A stretch of DNA of 64,000 nucleotides from Tetradesmus obliquus (GCA_030272155.1 CP126199.1:3026501-3090500); one strand, 5' to 3'. Positions 1-12,930 are shown, counted from the first letter of the stretch. Notes: generated from the sequence alone by a model not told the origin. Made by a program: numbers and translations.

Positions 1-47
1 CGCCTTTGTGGTGTGTAGAACTGCTACTACATTCACAAAACGTCCAC

Positions 48-1418
48 ATGGGCCAGGCAGCCTCAGCAGGGCGCAGCTACAAAGCTGCTGAGGCAGCTGG
101 CAAGGCTGCTGCAGCAGCAGTCACACAAGATCTAGGGGCCGTGGCAGCAGATGCACAGCGAGGTGAGGAACGCTGACCAGGCAGCAGTACAACCACAGCA
201 CTGCGGCAGCACTGCTAGCGCACAGCCCATCATGATGCACTGCCCTTCAATTAGGAGCTTGTTGCAGCCACAGGCAACAATTTAGTTTACTAAGTTCAGC
301 TGTCAGCCGTTCACCTGGACAGCTCGTCACAACCAACCGATCTGTCCGGCCTGACTCCACCCCGTGCATGTGCTGCTTTAACATCATGCCTGCAGCTGCG
401 CAGCACGCACAGCGCAAAGTGCTCACATTGGAAGAGGAGGAGCAGCATGAGGCCAGGGATGCGTCATTGGGCAGCATGCTGGACAAGCTGGGTGGGGCCA
501 TCCACGGCACCTCACTCAACATCATGCCCACAGAGGTGAGCAGCAGCAGCGCTGCCCCAGCACAGCAGATCGCACAGGCATTTTGCTGGCGGTTGCTAGC
601 ATGATGGCAAGTATGCGGCATGTCTCAGATGCAGCGAGCCAGTTGAGCATCGCACATGTGTGGGCGTGTGGTGTATCCTGCTGCTACACTGCATGGAGCA
701 CCTCGCATCCAGTGGCTGCGATGGCGCCAGACATCACACAACCCTCCCTGCCATCCATCCTGTCCAAGCATTTCAGCCATTCAATGGTCTCAATCCTACA
801 AATCCTTATACACATTAATTGCTGCTGCTGCTGATCCATGGGACTCCAATTCAAACACTCGCCGCAGCGGCTGGCGCAAGCCACCCCCAGCAGTGCAGGG
901 CGGCTGCCGCCACACGCACTGCAGGAGCTGCTGCAGCTGCAGAGCCAGGCTGCTGGCGGGCCTGTTGACGCATCACACATCATAAACAAGTGAGCCAGAG
1001 CAACGGATGGGGACAGCAGCTGTGGGTTCGCTTTGAATCCTCAGCGTGTGTGCTGCAGCAGCTTTGGCAGTGTTTTTTTATTCTGCACAACTGCACATCC
1101 TGAATGCATCGCCTGCTGCTGCATGAAGCATGCCTGCTTTCTTGATGTTCTGCTTGACCGGCTGGAGGCTCTACCTACATCAGGCACTGCTGTTGCTCCT
1201 CGTGCGCATGTGACGTGCAACACACGCTCGTGCGTGTGTGTACCGCTTTGACCTGCTGCATCTGCTGCTGTGGTGTGCTGCATAGGTACAAGGCTGACCC
1301 GCAGCTCGTGCAGGCGGTGCTGTCTGTGGTGTGCCTGCCTGAGGTGGTTGAGGCACAAGGCTCTGCAGGCATCGAGGCATTTGCAGAGCACCCTGTATGG
1401 TTTGGCAGGCGCAGATGA
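48..1418 (+). CDS. Small predicted N-myristoylated protein, function unknown
   Basis: I do not recognise this protein. Four exons join in consistent phase: 48-162, 396-535, 925-989 and 1286-1418, giving about 150 residues. Donors are GTGAG and acceptors CAG/TAG. The start is the first ATG of the chain and gives MGQAAS, which fits the G-x-x-x-S/T N-myristoylation rule, so membrane attachment through a lipid is inferred. The N-terminal part (about residues 3-45) is Ala-rich and looks helical. An acidic stretch (LEEEEQHEARD, about residue 50) follows, then a short region with LDKLGGAIHG. The C-terminus ends in basic residues (WFGRRR). There are no membrane segments or known catalytic motifs. Only four short exons support it, but all junction phases agree, which is unlikely by chance in such repeat-rich sequence. 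Confidence 0.55.
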
Positions 1419-3052
1419 ACGCAGCTGCTGCACCGTCACCTCCCATGCAGCTCAGTGGCTGCTCTATGCTGTGCATGTGGTGGTGCCCAGCATCATTTGA
1501 GATGCGACAGCCAGCCGGCCCCTGCAGCCCAGCAGCTGTGCAGTGCCCTCGTCCAAGGCGCCGGCCCGCAGTGTTGTTACGTCCTCATGTCATAAGCTCC
1601 TCTCAGTCAGTCAAATCGCCAGCTGGCTGTGAGGCACGCCCCTGGCCAGGAGCCATGCACCAAAGCCAGCCAGCCAGCCAGCCAATCAGCCAGCCAGCCA
1701 GCCAGCCAACCAGCCAGCCAGCCAGCCGACCAGCCAGCCACCCAGCCAGCCAGCCAGCCAGCCATCAGACAAGCAAGCCAAGGCGCGCAGTGCAGCTGCA
1801 GCAGCAGCCCTGCAGCCGTGCAGCTGTGGAGGCTGCAAAACCAGCCATGCAGCCAGAGGCAGCTGGCTTGCAGATGCAGTACTGCCTGGGGCGCGTGTAC
1901 ACCCTTGCGCGTGCGTGGCTTGCAGAGCATCAAGCCTCACATGGGCGAGCACGTGCAGCTGTAGCATGGCACTGCATGCGCGTCATCGCCCTGTACTCCC
2001 CTGCACGATTGTGCAATTATACTTGCAGCGTTACGTTTTCAAAACAAGGATGATTGCTTTCATCGTCTCAGATTGCACAGCATGTAGCAATGGAGTGGCA
2101 TGGTAGCAGCACATTGGCAGGTTTGAAGCTGCCGGAAGCACTCGTGGCATGCTCAGAGTTGACCTGTAAGGCAAAGTTGGCTGCAGCACGACAGCATGTG
2201 GTTACCTTTGCATCGGTATGTGCAGCTCCACTGCTGCCAGCAGTGTCTGCAATGTGTGCGGCTCCTGTGTTGTGCTCTGTGGCAATGTTTGCTGCTGCGA
2301 GGGGGAGTTTGAAAATATTTTTCAGCGTGGTGACAAGATCACACCAGGGTTCTGGTGTGCTGTGTTGCTGCTACTAGCCTAGGTTGTGACCTGGGAAGTG
2401 TTCAGCCCCATGTTCGTGAGCGTGCTTTGTACAGTCATTGTACCGTACAGTGACTGAGTGCTCTCTTGCTCCTGTTCAAGCATACTACCAGACGCGACGG
2501 CATGGCGGGCTGCCTGCATGGCTTGAGTGGATGGGATGTTGTTTTAACATGGCGCTTGCAGCTCTATTTCCATCTAATCTATGCACGTCTATCAGCTATG
2601 GCACTCGGTTGTTGCTGGTCCTCTGCTCTCAGTGATGTTCTGAATGAGCAGGCCTTGCCTGACAAACGCATGCAACAGGTTACGCGCGTGATTGCAGGTA
2701 ACGCCGAGCTTTGTTGTCTGACTATTGCTGTCTCTGAGCACGGGTCTTCTGTTGCATGCTCTCAGAGCATATCTGATTCGAAGTCGAGGGCAACATGGAC
2801 GAACTCGGGACGAGCTTGTTGTTCGCGAGCCTGCCACGCATCGTGCAGTCATGTTTCACAAACCTGGCGACAAATACGTGATGTGGCTAAAGGCTGACTG
2901 CACCACGGCCTGGCTGCAGCCAATATATGCTTCCACGACAGAGCCCGACCATCCACTGCCCTTCATGCAGGCGACTGCAGCCACACAGTAAACACGTTGG
3001 ATAGCTTACTAAAGTTCGATACTATCTCGCGTCTCAGCGCTGCAAAGGCGTG
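1419..3052. other. Intergenic, no supported gene
   Basis: Between the small myristoylated protein and the subtilase. Apart from the CCAG microsatellite I see only short open frames without splice-phase support or recognisable motifs. The last few hundred bases presumably hold the subtilase promoter and 5' leader, but no specific element can be named. Confidence 0.5.
1659..1765. repeat. CCAG tetranucleotide microsatellite
   Basis: Imperfect run of the 4-base unit CCAG (AGCC), about 25 copies, with occasional A or G substitutions. It produces open frames on both strands (SQPA-like and WLAG-like peptides) that should not be read as genes. Confidence 0.9.
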
Positions 3053-5802
3053 ATGGATCGCTTGACAGTCCTAGCAGGACTGCTGCTGTGCCTGCTCCTG
3101 TGCCCCTCAGGCGCACTCGCGACGACAGCCACTTTCAGGAGGCCCCCACGTAAGCTTTTTCGCTGGTTTATGTCAAACCCTGCCCGCCAAACACGCGTGT
3201 ACCAGCCAATGGCAACCTGGCAGACACGACTTGCTGCAGTGACACTGGCCATCTGCAAGCCTTGCGGGGTCACCAATCCCATCTGCTGGAAGGGACCTGC
3301 AAGCTTATACAAATATAAGTAATACTAGCGTAAACATTGTAGATCTATGGTGTTGAATGGTGTCTTGCTTCTTGTGTGTTGCCGTCACCTGCTGCCCACC
3401 CACTCGAGGTGCTGCCGCAGGTGGTGACCCATCTTTGAGAACTGGCAGGATCCTTGCTAAAGTGTCCAGTGCATACTGCAGTGAAGAGCCAGCTCTATCA
3501 ACCTCCAGCGATGACTCATCCACATCAGTTGCGTCAGTATCAGCGCTGTCAGCAGCAGCCATACAGGCAGTCACTGCAGTGGCTGCTGCAGCAGGCCTAA
3601 CTTACCAGAGGCAGGTGGCCACTCCCTGCTGGGTGGTGCTGAAGGCTGCTGACAGCAGTGCGGCTGCAATGGCAGCAGCAATCACTGCGCTGAAGCAGCC
3701 TACTGCAGAGGTGATCGCGGCAGGTGAGGCGTCCCCTGCACACAGACTGCAGGTCAGGCTGTACCCTTGCTGTTACATATGGTTGGCGTGTGTATCGCAT
3801 GAAGGTGCAGCACAGCCACGTCAAACCCAGCATAGCAGGTCCGCTCCCAGCACAGTGCAGCATGTACAGCCGCGGCAGTAGCGCAGCACTACTGCACACA
3901 ACACACACACTGGTGTGCAGCCACGCTGAAGCCTCACTCAAGGGACACTGCAGCGCCTCAACCAAATTGCCCCCTGTGCTTCCAGCAAGTAAATGTGGCT
4001 GAGCATGCAACATGTTCTGTCACTCTTCTGCCGCGCTTGCCCACTGCTTGTCCCGCCTTGCCCATTCTGGTACCAACTTTCCACTCGCAATCAATGGCTG
4101 CAGCCACAGCATCATCGGACCCTGTCATCCAGTACGCCGCCACAGAGATGTGGCGATACAGAAATGCACCTCTGCCCCGCGAACCAGCAAGCAGCAGCAG
4201 CAGCAGCAGCGGCGGCAGCAGCAGGTTGCGCCGCGTTGCCAGGCACCGCAACATAACCGGCAGCAGGGCCAACAGCACCAACCGCCGCCGCAGGGTGGCA
4301 CCTGCGCAGGCTGTTGATGGCCTGCCTATTGAATGCGGCTCAGGCACCTGCAACAGCATGTGGGGCATGAACAGGATCAAGGCTGTGGGTGAGTCCGTGG
4401 CAGCGCAGCATTTATGCTTGACTGAAGCAGTGTAACACGCTGTCTGTCCGCCGGTTGAGTGCATATCTGGACATCTGGTGCTGGCAGCAGGTGGTGTGCA
4501 CACAGCTGATACTCTCCGAGGAAGTTGACAGCCACGCCATGTGTGCGCTAAGAATCACGTCCTGCTGCTGCTGCTGCTGCTGCGGCCTGCCTGCTGTAGA
4601 TCTGTGGCGGCAGCTGATTGCCGCCAAGAAGATGCCGCTGCCTCAGGCAGGCTTCCTGAAGGGCATGCTGATTGATGATGGCGTGGACTTCTCCCACAAT
4701 GACCTGAAGGGGCAACTGGACACGACAAACTCAAGGCAAGGGTGGCCAGGGTTTGCAAGGGTGCACAGACTGATGTGCATCACGTGACTTGATGACTAGT
4801 GCTATGCAGTGCATCCATGATTGAGCGGCATGCATTTCATGTGGCAGCATGTGGCACACATCGCTCCTGTGCCCATGCAGCGGCGCCAGTGCGGTCTCAT
4901 GACTGCACTCACCTCAGCACAACATGCTGCTACAAGGCAACACACATGCATCAGGTTCAGTGCGAGTCAGCTAGGGTTTGGTGCGGTGTTGGCTTGCAGG
5001 ACGTTTTATTCGGATAATGGCAACCAGCCACCAGGTGGCAAGGAAGCTGCAGGACAGAGTCATGGCACGCATTGTGCGGTGAGCTGCCAACACAGCATGC
5101 TGCACATGCACAGGCGGCGCTGCGGCTGCTGCAGGGCACAAGCAGTACTGCATTTGTACAGTTTTACACGAGTGTTTGATCGTGCTGTGTGCAGCCAGTT
5201 GCAGGCGATGGGCTGTGTACTGCTATATGTGTAACTGCTTGAAGTAATAGGCACTGGCCGGTGGGCTTTGCCCTGCAATGCAGCCCTTGCTGTTGTGTAT
5301 GGCACCCAGCTTATGGCTTTAAGTCTCGAGTTTAGCGTTTGCAGCTCCATGTGGCACCTTTGAACAAATTGGCAGGCTGTTGCTCACCTAAGCAGACCAA
5401 GCAAGTGAGCTGGTGGCCGCGGCTGTGCAATTGTTGCAGGGCACCATCGCAGGAAGCTGGAGTCCATATGACAAGCAGGCTGATGCTCGAGGCATTGCAG
5501 GCGTTGTGGGGCCGGCTTACGGCAACTTGGTTAGGTATGTATGCAGAAAGATGTAGATGAAGGGAGTCCCTGACGCTTGCATGCTCCGTACACACAGAGC
5601 ACGCCATGTCAGACAAACCACCACAGGACAGGAGCAGTAACCATTACCTGCACTGGGCTGTTGCAGTGCTGTGCAAGGCCTGCGCGCAAGGTGCATTTGC
5701 GCACCCAGCCTGCTCAGGCATGCTCAGCCGCTGTTTGTCGCCTCTCTGTCGCCGCTTATCACGGTGCTGCTGGCTGCCCTGTGAGAACAAGACACGTGCT
5801 GC

Positions 5803-5845
<43 letters not shown>

Positions 5846-7187
5846 TTGTTGTTGACTTCAGTTGCAACGTGTTTGGCAACGGCGAAGGAGCAAGCGACTC
5901 TGACATTGCTACGTGCATTCAGCATGCAGTGCGCGTGAGGGCCCACTATGCCATCAACCTTTCGTGAGTGTTTGCGGTCGCATGCGCATTACATGACGCA
6001 TGAGCACTGCATGGCCATACGCAATGCATGATGCATGCGCAGTGCATGCTGTGTTATCTCTACACCTGCTTGCCAGCCAATACCAACGTGAGTGTGACTT
6101 ACTGCATTGACTTGCCTTCGCCAGCAGTGCAGCATTTGATGTGTGCATGTCCATCTACTGTATATATCTGTCCTTTTACTTGCCGCCACCAAACAGGCGC
6201 TGTGTTGCTTAGACATACAAAGGCACAAACATGTACTTCAACTGCAACGCCATGCTGTTTTGAATTTGTGAAGTGCAGGCTTGGTGGGCCTGGAGACATC
6301 GGTGATGGTGATCAGTACTGGCGCGACACCTTTGCTCCGTTCTGCAATGCGGGCGGGGTAGCGCTGATCGCTGCCGGCAATGGTTACGAAGTGAATGGCG
6401 TGGACAGGGGAAGGGACGTTGCCAACCCATACGGTGCGTCACTGCACTGAGCGTAGTATCTGCTGCGCAAAGTTTGTATGCCTGACATGTTCATGCGAGC
6501 CCCAGTAATGTACACTACAGCACGGCACAGCATGATTGTCTACAAGTGGCGGAGTGCTCACAGGTTTGCTGAGCTCCAGCACACAGCACCTGCACCTGCA
6601 TGCTCCTGCAATGCACTGGCAGGTTGCGGGGAGCAGCGGGCAACTGCACTCGACTGCGTCCATAATAGCAGCCATTGCCGTTTGCAAGCAACTGTCTCAC
6701 CAATGCAAGTTGAGCACTGGCCACGCCGTGCCCACGAATGAACCTTGCGCAACCTTGGTATCTCTACATCAGTTATAAGCCGTCACTGCTGGTTGTTGCC
6801 GCTTGCGCGTTATGCTCCGCCTGCAGAGGATGGCCAGCAGCACGACTACCCAGCATATGCAGCAGCCTTCTTCCCCGACTGCATCCTGGCGGTTGCTGCC
6901 ATCGGCCAGGACAATGACAAGCTGACAGACTTCTCCAACTATGGACAGCTCGTGAGGATTGCAGCGCCGGTGAGCCGAGTCCTAGATTTGGCAGTTTGGC
7001 AGCCGCTGCTGTTGTATAAGAACCAATTAAGACACCCACCGAGCACTCAAGGCTACGGTGGATGTGCACCTGCGCATTTCAAGCCATGCTGGACCCGAAG
7101 ACTGTTGTGCTGCAGTGCAGGTGCAGGTGCAGTGCAGGGTGCATGGGGGTGTTAGATACTGCAAGGGTCTGAAGGGCTTGAGCCTGC

Positions 7188-7223
<36 letters not shown>

Positions 7224-10121
7224 CAGGGCGCTGACATCTTGTCTGATGTGAGCAGCGCTGGCGCGAATGGATGGGCGAGCGATGTGTATGATGGTGGGTA
7301 CTTGTCGGTTGAGTTGCTGGCTCCAGCCAGATCAGCAATTTAAACCAGCTTGCAACAGATACGCCACATGCTGCAACCATGCTGGCTGGGCATTGGGCTT
7401 TACATGCACGATTATTATCACTGGCAGGTCAACAGAGCGCCACTCGCTTGGGCTTTGCACAATGACATAAGTACTACTTATCTTTTAGTAGAACGCAATA
7501 CAGTACTTGGCTCTTTGAGTAGCTGACTACTGCTGCTGCTGCTGCCGCTGTTGCTGCTGCTGCTGGTGTTTGCCTGTCTGTGGCCCTGCGTTGCACCAGG
7601 CACATCCATGGTAAGCAGGTCAACTCTTGTGTGACTGACGCCCTGTCAAAGACTGTCGCAGATAAACACAACAAGTGTTTGGCAGCAGTAACCCAAGCGC
7701 AGCCATAACATGATGGTTGACTTGACACAGGCTTTGCAACTGAGCGGATTTAGCAACCAAGCATTGGCAGGGCTTGTACACCACCAACATTGCAAACACC
7801 GCAGCTTCCAGAGACAAAGCTAGCATCGGTTGCTCTGTTCTGCTGTGTCGCATTGCTTGCAAGCACCTTGCAGCTGACGCTCAACTCATCTGACCTGCAT
7901 GCTATGTCTTGTCTGCACACTTTTCTGTCACCTGCTGTGCAGGCGACACCCCACGTGACTGGTGCCACGCTGCTGCTGCGCAACCTGTTTCCAGCCGCCA
8001 CCAACAAGCAAGTCACCACCTGCATTGTATCATCTGCTGATCGCACTGTTAAGCCTTACCGGGCTGGCGAGACCATCAATGGCGGAGTGCTGAATGTGCT
8101 TGCTGCATACAACTGCCTGGCGGGTGGCAGCGTCAACCCAAACCCTCCGCCTGCTACGCAGCTGGATTGCAAGTCGGCGCAGCAAGTGACAGTGCCTGCG
8201 TGTGTCAACCAGGCTGCTGGTGGGTGGCGGCTGGGCAGGCGTACGTGGAGGCTGTCTGAGGGAACTGTCTCTTATCACCTGACTTGTGATGTAACCAACA
8301 TCATTGCCTTTGGGATCTGTTACTCACTGCGCATTGCTGTGCCAGATGCTGCTGTTGCCCTTCCCAGGCGCTGCTGAACTGCTGGCCTGTTTAACGAGAC
8401 AACTCAGCACGTTTATCGCTGCCCACACACACGCCTTGTGCGCGTTGCTGCATGCATTCATCAGGTACCGAGAACCGCGCATGCAGTCCCTCTGCAAGTA
8501 TGTACTGCCAACCTGTGGGCAGCAGCACCTGCCAGTACCCCTTCAGGCAACCAGGCACCGTGTGCAACACAGCCACCCGGGCAGCATGCACAGGAACATC
8601 TGCCGACTGCCCCACCCCACCGCCTACTGCCAAGGCGTGCGTTGACCCGCCGTACCTCGACGACGCCGATTGGTGAGTTGCTGCTGCTGTTGATGATGAT
8701 GCTAGAATGGTTCACAGGCTTGTGTGCTGTCTGTTGTGGTAAGAAAGGCGGCTGTGACCAAAACAGCGCAAGAGCGCAACAGTCAACAGCAACACAGTGC
8801 AAACTTTTGGCGTAGGACAAAGCAAACAGCGTGGCAGCAGTCACACTGCTGCCGAATGACAGCCTAGCTTGTATCCATCTGGAGGTGCTGATTCGTTGAA
8901 TTGCTGTAGAGTGTGCAGCATGTGCGCCCTGTGCATGCTGAACACACCCCAGCAGCAGCAACAGCGGCAGCAAAGCAGAACACTGTGTTGCAACAAAGGC
9001 AGCACTTGCAACTGCAGTGGCTTGGCTGGTGAGTGCAGCCGTCTTCATGCTGCCATGGTATGTACAACCACATGTGCCTTCGCGCCATTTACTCTGTTCT
9101 TCACAAGCAGGGCATCACTTAGGCTTAGCTTGCTGCCTTAATTTGCTCAGGGACGAAGCTTGCTACAGTGGCATTGCTGTGGGCAGGACCTGCAGTGCTC
9201 AGTGCAGCATTGAATACGACTACTCTGGACCTGGCTACACATCAACATGCAAGCTAGATGGCACGTGGAGCAAGCCGAGCGGCTCCTGCCAGTCTGACTT
9301 TGCTAATGCCATACAATGCGAGGACGATTGCCAGGTGGCCAACTGTGATGGCTGCAAATGTGGGGAGGATGTTATTACTGGGGACCCCGCCTGCCAGTGC
9401 AATGCACGCCAGGGCTTCATTGATTGGCCCTACACGTGAGTTGCCTGTGCCTATGCCATGCTGCGACATCTGAATAGGTACTCTGCATCAGCTGATTGTT
9501 TGTTCAAGGAGCAGATGCACTTGTGAGTACGCATTGTGTGGCATGCAGCTACTGCGAAGTGTCTTTCCTGCAACTCTCACTTTAGTGCACAGTGCTGCTA
9601 CCCACCGGAGCCCTTCCTTCACATGCATGACCAACAATACATGCCACGCACGTGCGGCACATGTACAGTTGACGAGCCTTGAGGCCGCTGTGTTTTGTGT
9701 GGCTGCTTGCTGCAGAGATGATGAGACTGGGGAAGAGTTCAGCACTTGCAGCTGGAATCTTGAGTATGCAAAGGCCTACAGCGTGCGGGCCAGAAGGAAT
9801 GCCAACGTGCTCGTTGAGTTTCACCTCATGGCCGGCTTCATCAAGATCTGCCCGAGCGTGAAAGTTATAACCAAAGTAACGTTCGGAGTACTGCAGATAT
9901 GCCCGGGGGACATCCGTGCCGGCGAATACCTGCCGCTCAGGGCCGCGGGTGGTCAGAGGCTGGGCACAGAGACTTGCGGCGCGGTTGCACGCCAGGGCAG
10001 GACTCTGGCATTTGCTTTCAAGGTGAACAGTCCTGCCAACAGCAGGAACAGGTGTGCTGTACTGCAGGTTGAAACATCGGACGGGTATTACCAGGAGATG
10101 CTGTTGCGCTACGCTGATTGA
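3053..10121 (+). CDS. Secreted subtilisin-like serine protease (S8) with Cys-rich C-terminal modules
   Basis: Fifteen exons in consistent phase give about 882 residues: 3053-3149, 3421-3723, 4104-4388, 4600-4735, 5000-5078, 5440-5534, 5862-5963, 6279-6433, 6827-6969, 7227-7293, 7600-7610, 7943-8219, 8465-8672, 9151-9435, 9716-10121. A signal peptide (MDRLTVLAGLLLCLLL) is followed by a prodomain-like region. The S8 catalytic residues are visible: Asp254 in LIDDGVD, His295 in HGTHCAGTIAG, oxyanion Asn400 in AAGNG, and Ser490 in GTSMATPHVTGA. After the catalytic domain comes a disintegrin-like patch (TVCNTATRAACTGTSADCP), a sushi/CCP-like Cys cluster (about residues 655-700), a Cys-rich stretch and a terminal domain of about 130 residues. 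A secreted or wall-associated endopeptidase is inferred. Oddities are an 11-nt exon that encodes the active-site Ser and one GC-AG intron (donor at 4736). The family is certain; the substrate is unknown. Confidence 0.93.
5811..5855 (+). repeat. CTG/TTG triplet run in a polypyrimidine-like position of a subtilase intron
   Basis: A run of CTG then TTG triplets ends just upstream of the acceptor at 5860-5861. Similar CTG tracts precede several acceptors in the window (for example near 7200-7225 and 24010-24042), where they may act as pyrimidine-rich splice tracts. Confidence 0.7.
7600..7610 (+). other. 11-nt microexon carrying the catalytic Ser of the subtilase
   Basis: The exon GCACATCCATG lies between a CAG acceptor and a GTAAGC donor. 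Phase 1 entry and phase 0 exit restore G-T-S-M between the flanking exons at 7293 and 7943, and the joined protein reads GTSMATPHVTGA, the S8 serine signature. Skipping it would remove the nucleophile and shift the frame. Confidence 0.88.
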
Positions 10122-12861
10122 TCAGGCGAAGGGCAATTCGCAACAATCAGGCTGCGGTGGTGACTGTATGTGGCAGGACATGCACGTGTGCGCCAACTCT
10201 GAGTGGCCAAGTGCAGTACATGGCCAGCAACGAGACTTTATGTTCTGAAGGTGGCCAACTTGGTTGCGATATTCTCCCTGCATCGTTAGTGACACCTGCG
10301 ATGCACAACACACATCGCCTGGGCAGGGGTGGTTTGCATCAGGGACCCTTCTGCGCCCCGTTGTTGAAACGTATCATTTTCTGGATTGCTGCTGTCCGAG
10401 TTGATTATGAAGTTGGGATGCTGCTGTCCCAGTTGATTATGTATGTGCACTTTCACTGCTGTTGCTTGCTGCAACCACACCTGTGCCTTGGCTCAGCTGC
10501 AGGTCAACGGAGCACATGTGCAGAGCCAGGGGGTGTGACACACATCGGTGTGTTTGGATGAGTCATGGCCCTATCGCCCTTGTTGCTGCACCTGTTGATG
10601 CCGATTATATCAGTTACACACAGTGTCTATGCTTCCGCTGAGATGCCGCAGGCAATTATTATTTGGAAGTGATTGATGGATTGTTCATGTTGCAAGCGGT
10701 CAGTGCTCCTACCGGCTGCACAGCTCACCAGCAATTTTGTTGCATGCTTTGTGGTGCCTACGAACGGCACCGCAAAGCGTGCGCACAATGTTCCGCTCCT
10801 TCTGTACGTTTTGGCCCTGCCAGCAGCAGTCTTACTACACGTTCCCACTACGTTGCTGGCTATTAAGGGTCAATGTACTGCATCTTCAGCCGTTTTCTGT
10901 ACCCAAACAGCATGCACACAGCTCTCACAGTTGGGCTCACTGCAGCAGCGGCTGTGGCACTGCATATCACAGGGTGCGCAAGATGCGGCACCGCCAGCTT
11001 GTCCTGGTGCCTTGCGTCTGTTTGAAAAGTTTACACAGTGTTGGACGCTCTGGTGCATGTTTGTGCAGGAGCGCTTTGTGGTTTACCCGGCGGCGGCAAC
11101 TTTGCCTAAGCCTCTTTTCTTGGTGCTGCATCATGTGAGCAGCAGCAGCAGCATGTTTGTAGCGGATTACAGCGCAGGCGCTTGACACAGAGTTCACGCC
11201 TGGCTACATGCACATTTGATGTCGGTTTCTTAAATATCTATGGCACGACAATCAGTCAGCTGCCATCTGTAGAAGTGATTGAAACGAGCAGCCGCCTCTG
11301 ATGCATTTTTGTCGCGGCACTTGATGTTACAATGCATGGCATGTTGCCCTGACCAACTGCAGCGTGATATGCTGAGCAGGAGTGTGTTTCAGCGGTGCTC
11401 TTATCATCAACTGCCTTGGCAAACTTTGCCTATAAGGTGGTCTCATGGTCCATGGTTCGCCGTGCTTCCCAGTGCGTACAGTGTATACACATCAACTCAA
11501 CTGCAGAACACGCGCAGACGTGATGGCCTGCGACTGCAAGAAGTTGTGCGGTGCTGGCAGTTGCTGCTTCCATACACTTTTCTGGAGCTTGCAGCATGTA
11601 ATTCAACTCTCAGGCAGCAGGCTGCTTGGTATTGTTGCGGATCACGTGCATTAGAGGCCTGCAGGATATGCTCTCATGGCATGCGTCTGGCGTGCTGAGG
11701 GGTTGAGGCTGCTGCACATGCGCTATGTCTGACCTGCAGCTGGCTCTGAATGGCAGCAGCAAGGTAGTGGTACGACATGGTGTTGCTGTTGACTGTGGTG
11801 ACTGTAAGCTAGCGCATGAAGTAGAGGTTGGCAGGCCATCACGCTTACATGCTCACATTGCATAAAGATTCACAAAGCACCGTCCGGCATCTCCTGAGAT
11901 TTGGTCACCAAGCCTAACGTGTAACAATTACACTTGTTGCAGCTTGCCGCCAAGGTCCCCAGCCTGAGGCGATCACAGCAGCGGCGCTGCCAGCCGCAGC
12001 AAGCTCAGCTGGAGCAGCAGCCGCAGGTCGCCAATATGAAAGAAGCAGCTTGCATTTATAAGAGACAGATTGCCATTACGAAAAAGGCAGATTGCCACTA
12101 TGCGCACTTGGCTTGTTATGCCAACAGCTAGGAACTTGGATGCCCCTCGCACAGCTAGGAGAATGAACGACTGCTACTGACGCAGGGTACTCAATCCAAG
12201 CGTGTCGTTGCTCCCAGCACAGCAGGATGCTGGTTCGACGACAGCTTCACCCCATTGCTTACATGCTGAAAATGTAAACTTGATCCACTTGCTTTGCATG
12301 CGTAAAAAACTCTGCAAATTCCATGTTAAGAGCAACCTCGACCTCCACCACCAAAGCCACCCCTTGCAACACCCAGCAGGTGTGCAACGAGCTGCTGTAT
12401 AAGAACAAATTTGTCATATCAAGCTCAAATGCTGCCGCTGTTGCTGCTTAGCAGCAAGCTGCAGCTGCTACTCCTGCTTGTTCAATACGACAAATAGCAG
12501 CCAAATCACACGGCATATGCACATGCGGTCGGTCACAGCACCATGCAGCAGCTGCTGCTGCCCTTCACCCACATAACCAGCTGCAGGAACCCCTGCGCCT
12601 TCATTGCCATGACGTCAATAAGCCTGCAGCACATAAATGCTACAGCTTCCCGCCGTGTCCTGCTACTGCCTTGCCGGCATGCTGCGCCTTCCGTGTTGCC
12701 TTACGCTGTCGCATTCATCGTTGCATTGCCAGCTGCTGGCTCAGCAGCAGGCGGCGCAGCAGCCCTGTCGGCACAGCTGCACTACGCTGTCAAGCTCATC
12801 GAAGCATTGCCAGCTGCTGGCTCAGCAGCCGGCGGCAGCAGCCATGATTGGCATCGCTGCC
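10122..12861. other. Long stretch without a supported gene
   Basis: Subtilase 3' region followed by about 2.5 kb with only short open frames. There is a small direct duplication of about 33 bp near 10380-10440. No exon chain with consistent phases or recognisable motif was found. The interval 12720-12860 holds minisatellite copies that belong to the 3' end of the neighbouring minus-strand ten-cysteine gene. Confidence 0.5.
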
Positions 12862-12930
12862 TCACGCTGTCGTATTCATTGTTGCATTGCCAGCTGCTGG
12901 CTCAGCGGCAGGCAGCGCAGCAGCCAGAAT
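12720..12930 (-). repeat. Three-copy minisatellite at the 3' end of ten-cysteine gene 1
   Basis: Three near-copies (about 65-70 bp apart) of a segment that reads on the minus strand as Ala/Pro-rich EPAAGNA followed by an ACAGCGT motif. In the copy nearest the gene the motif is ACAGC-GTGAGG and in the farthest ACAGC-GTAAGG, both plausible 5' splice sites. Confidence 0.7.
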
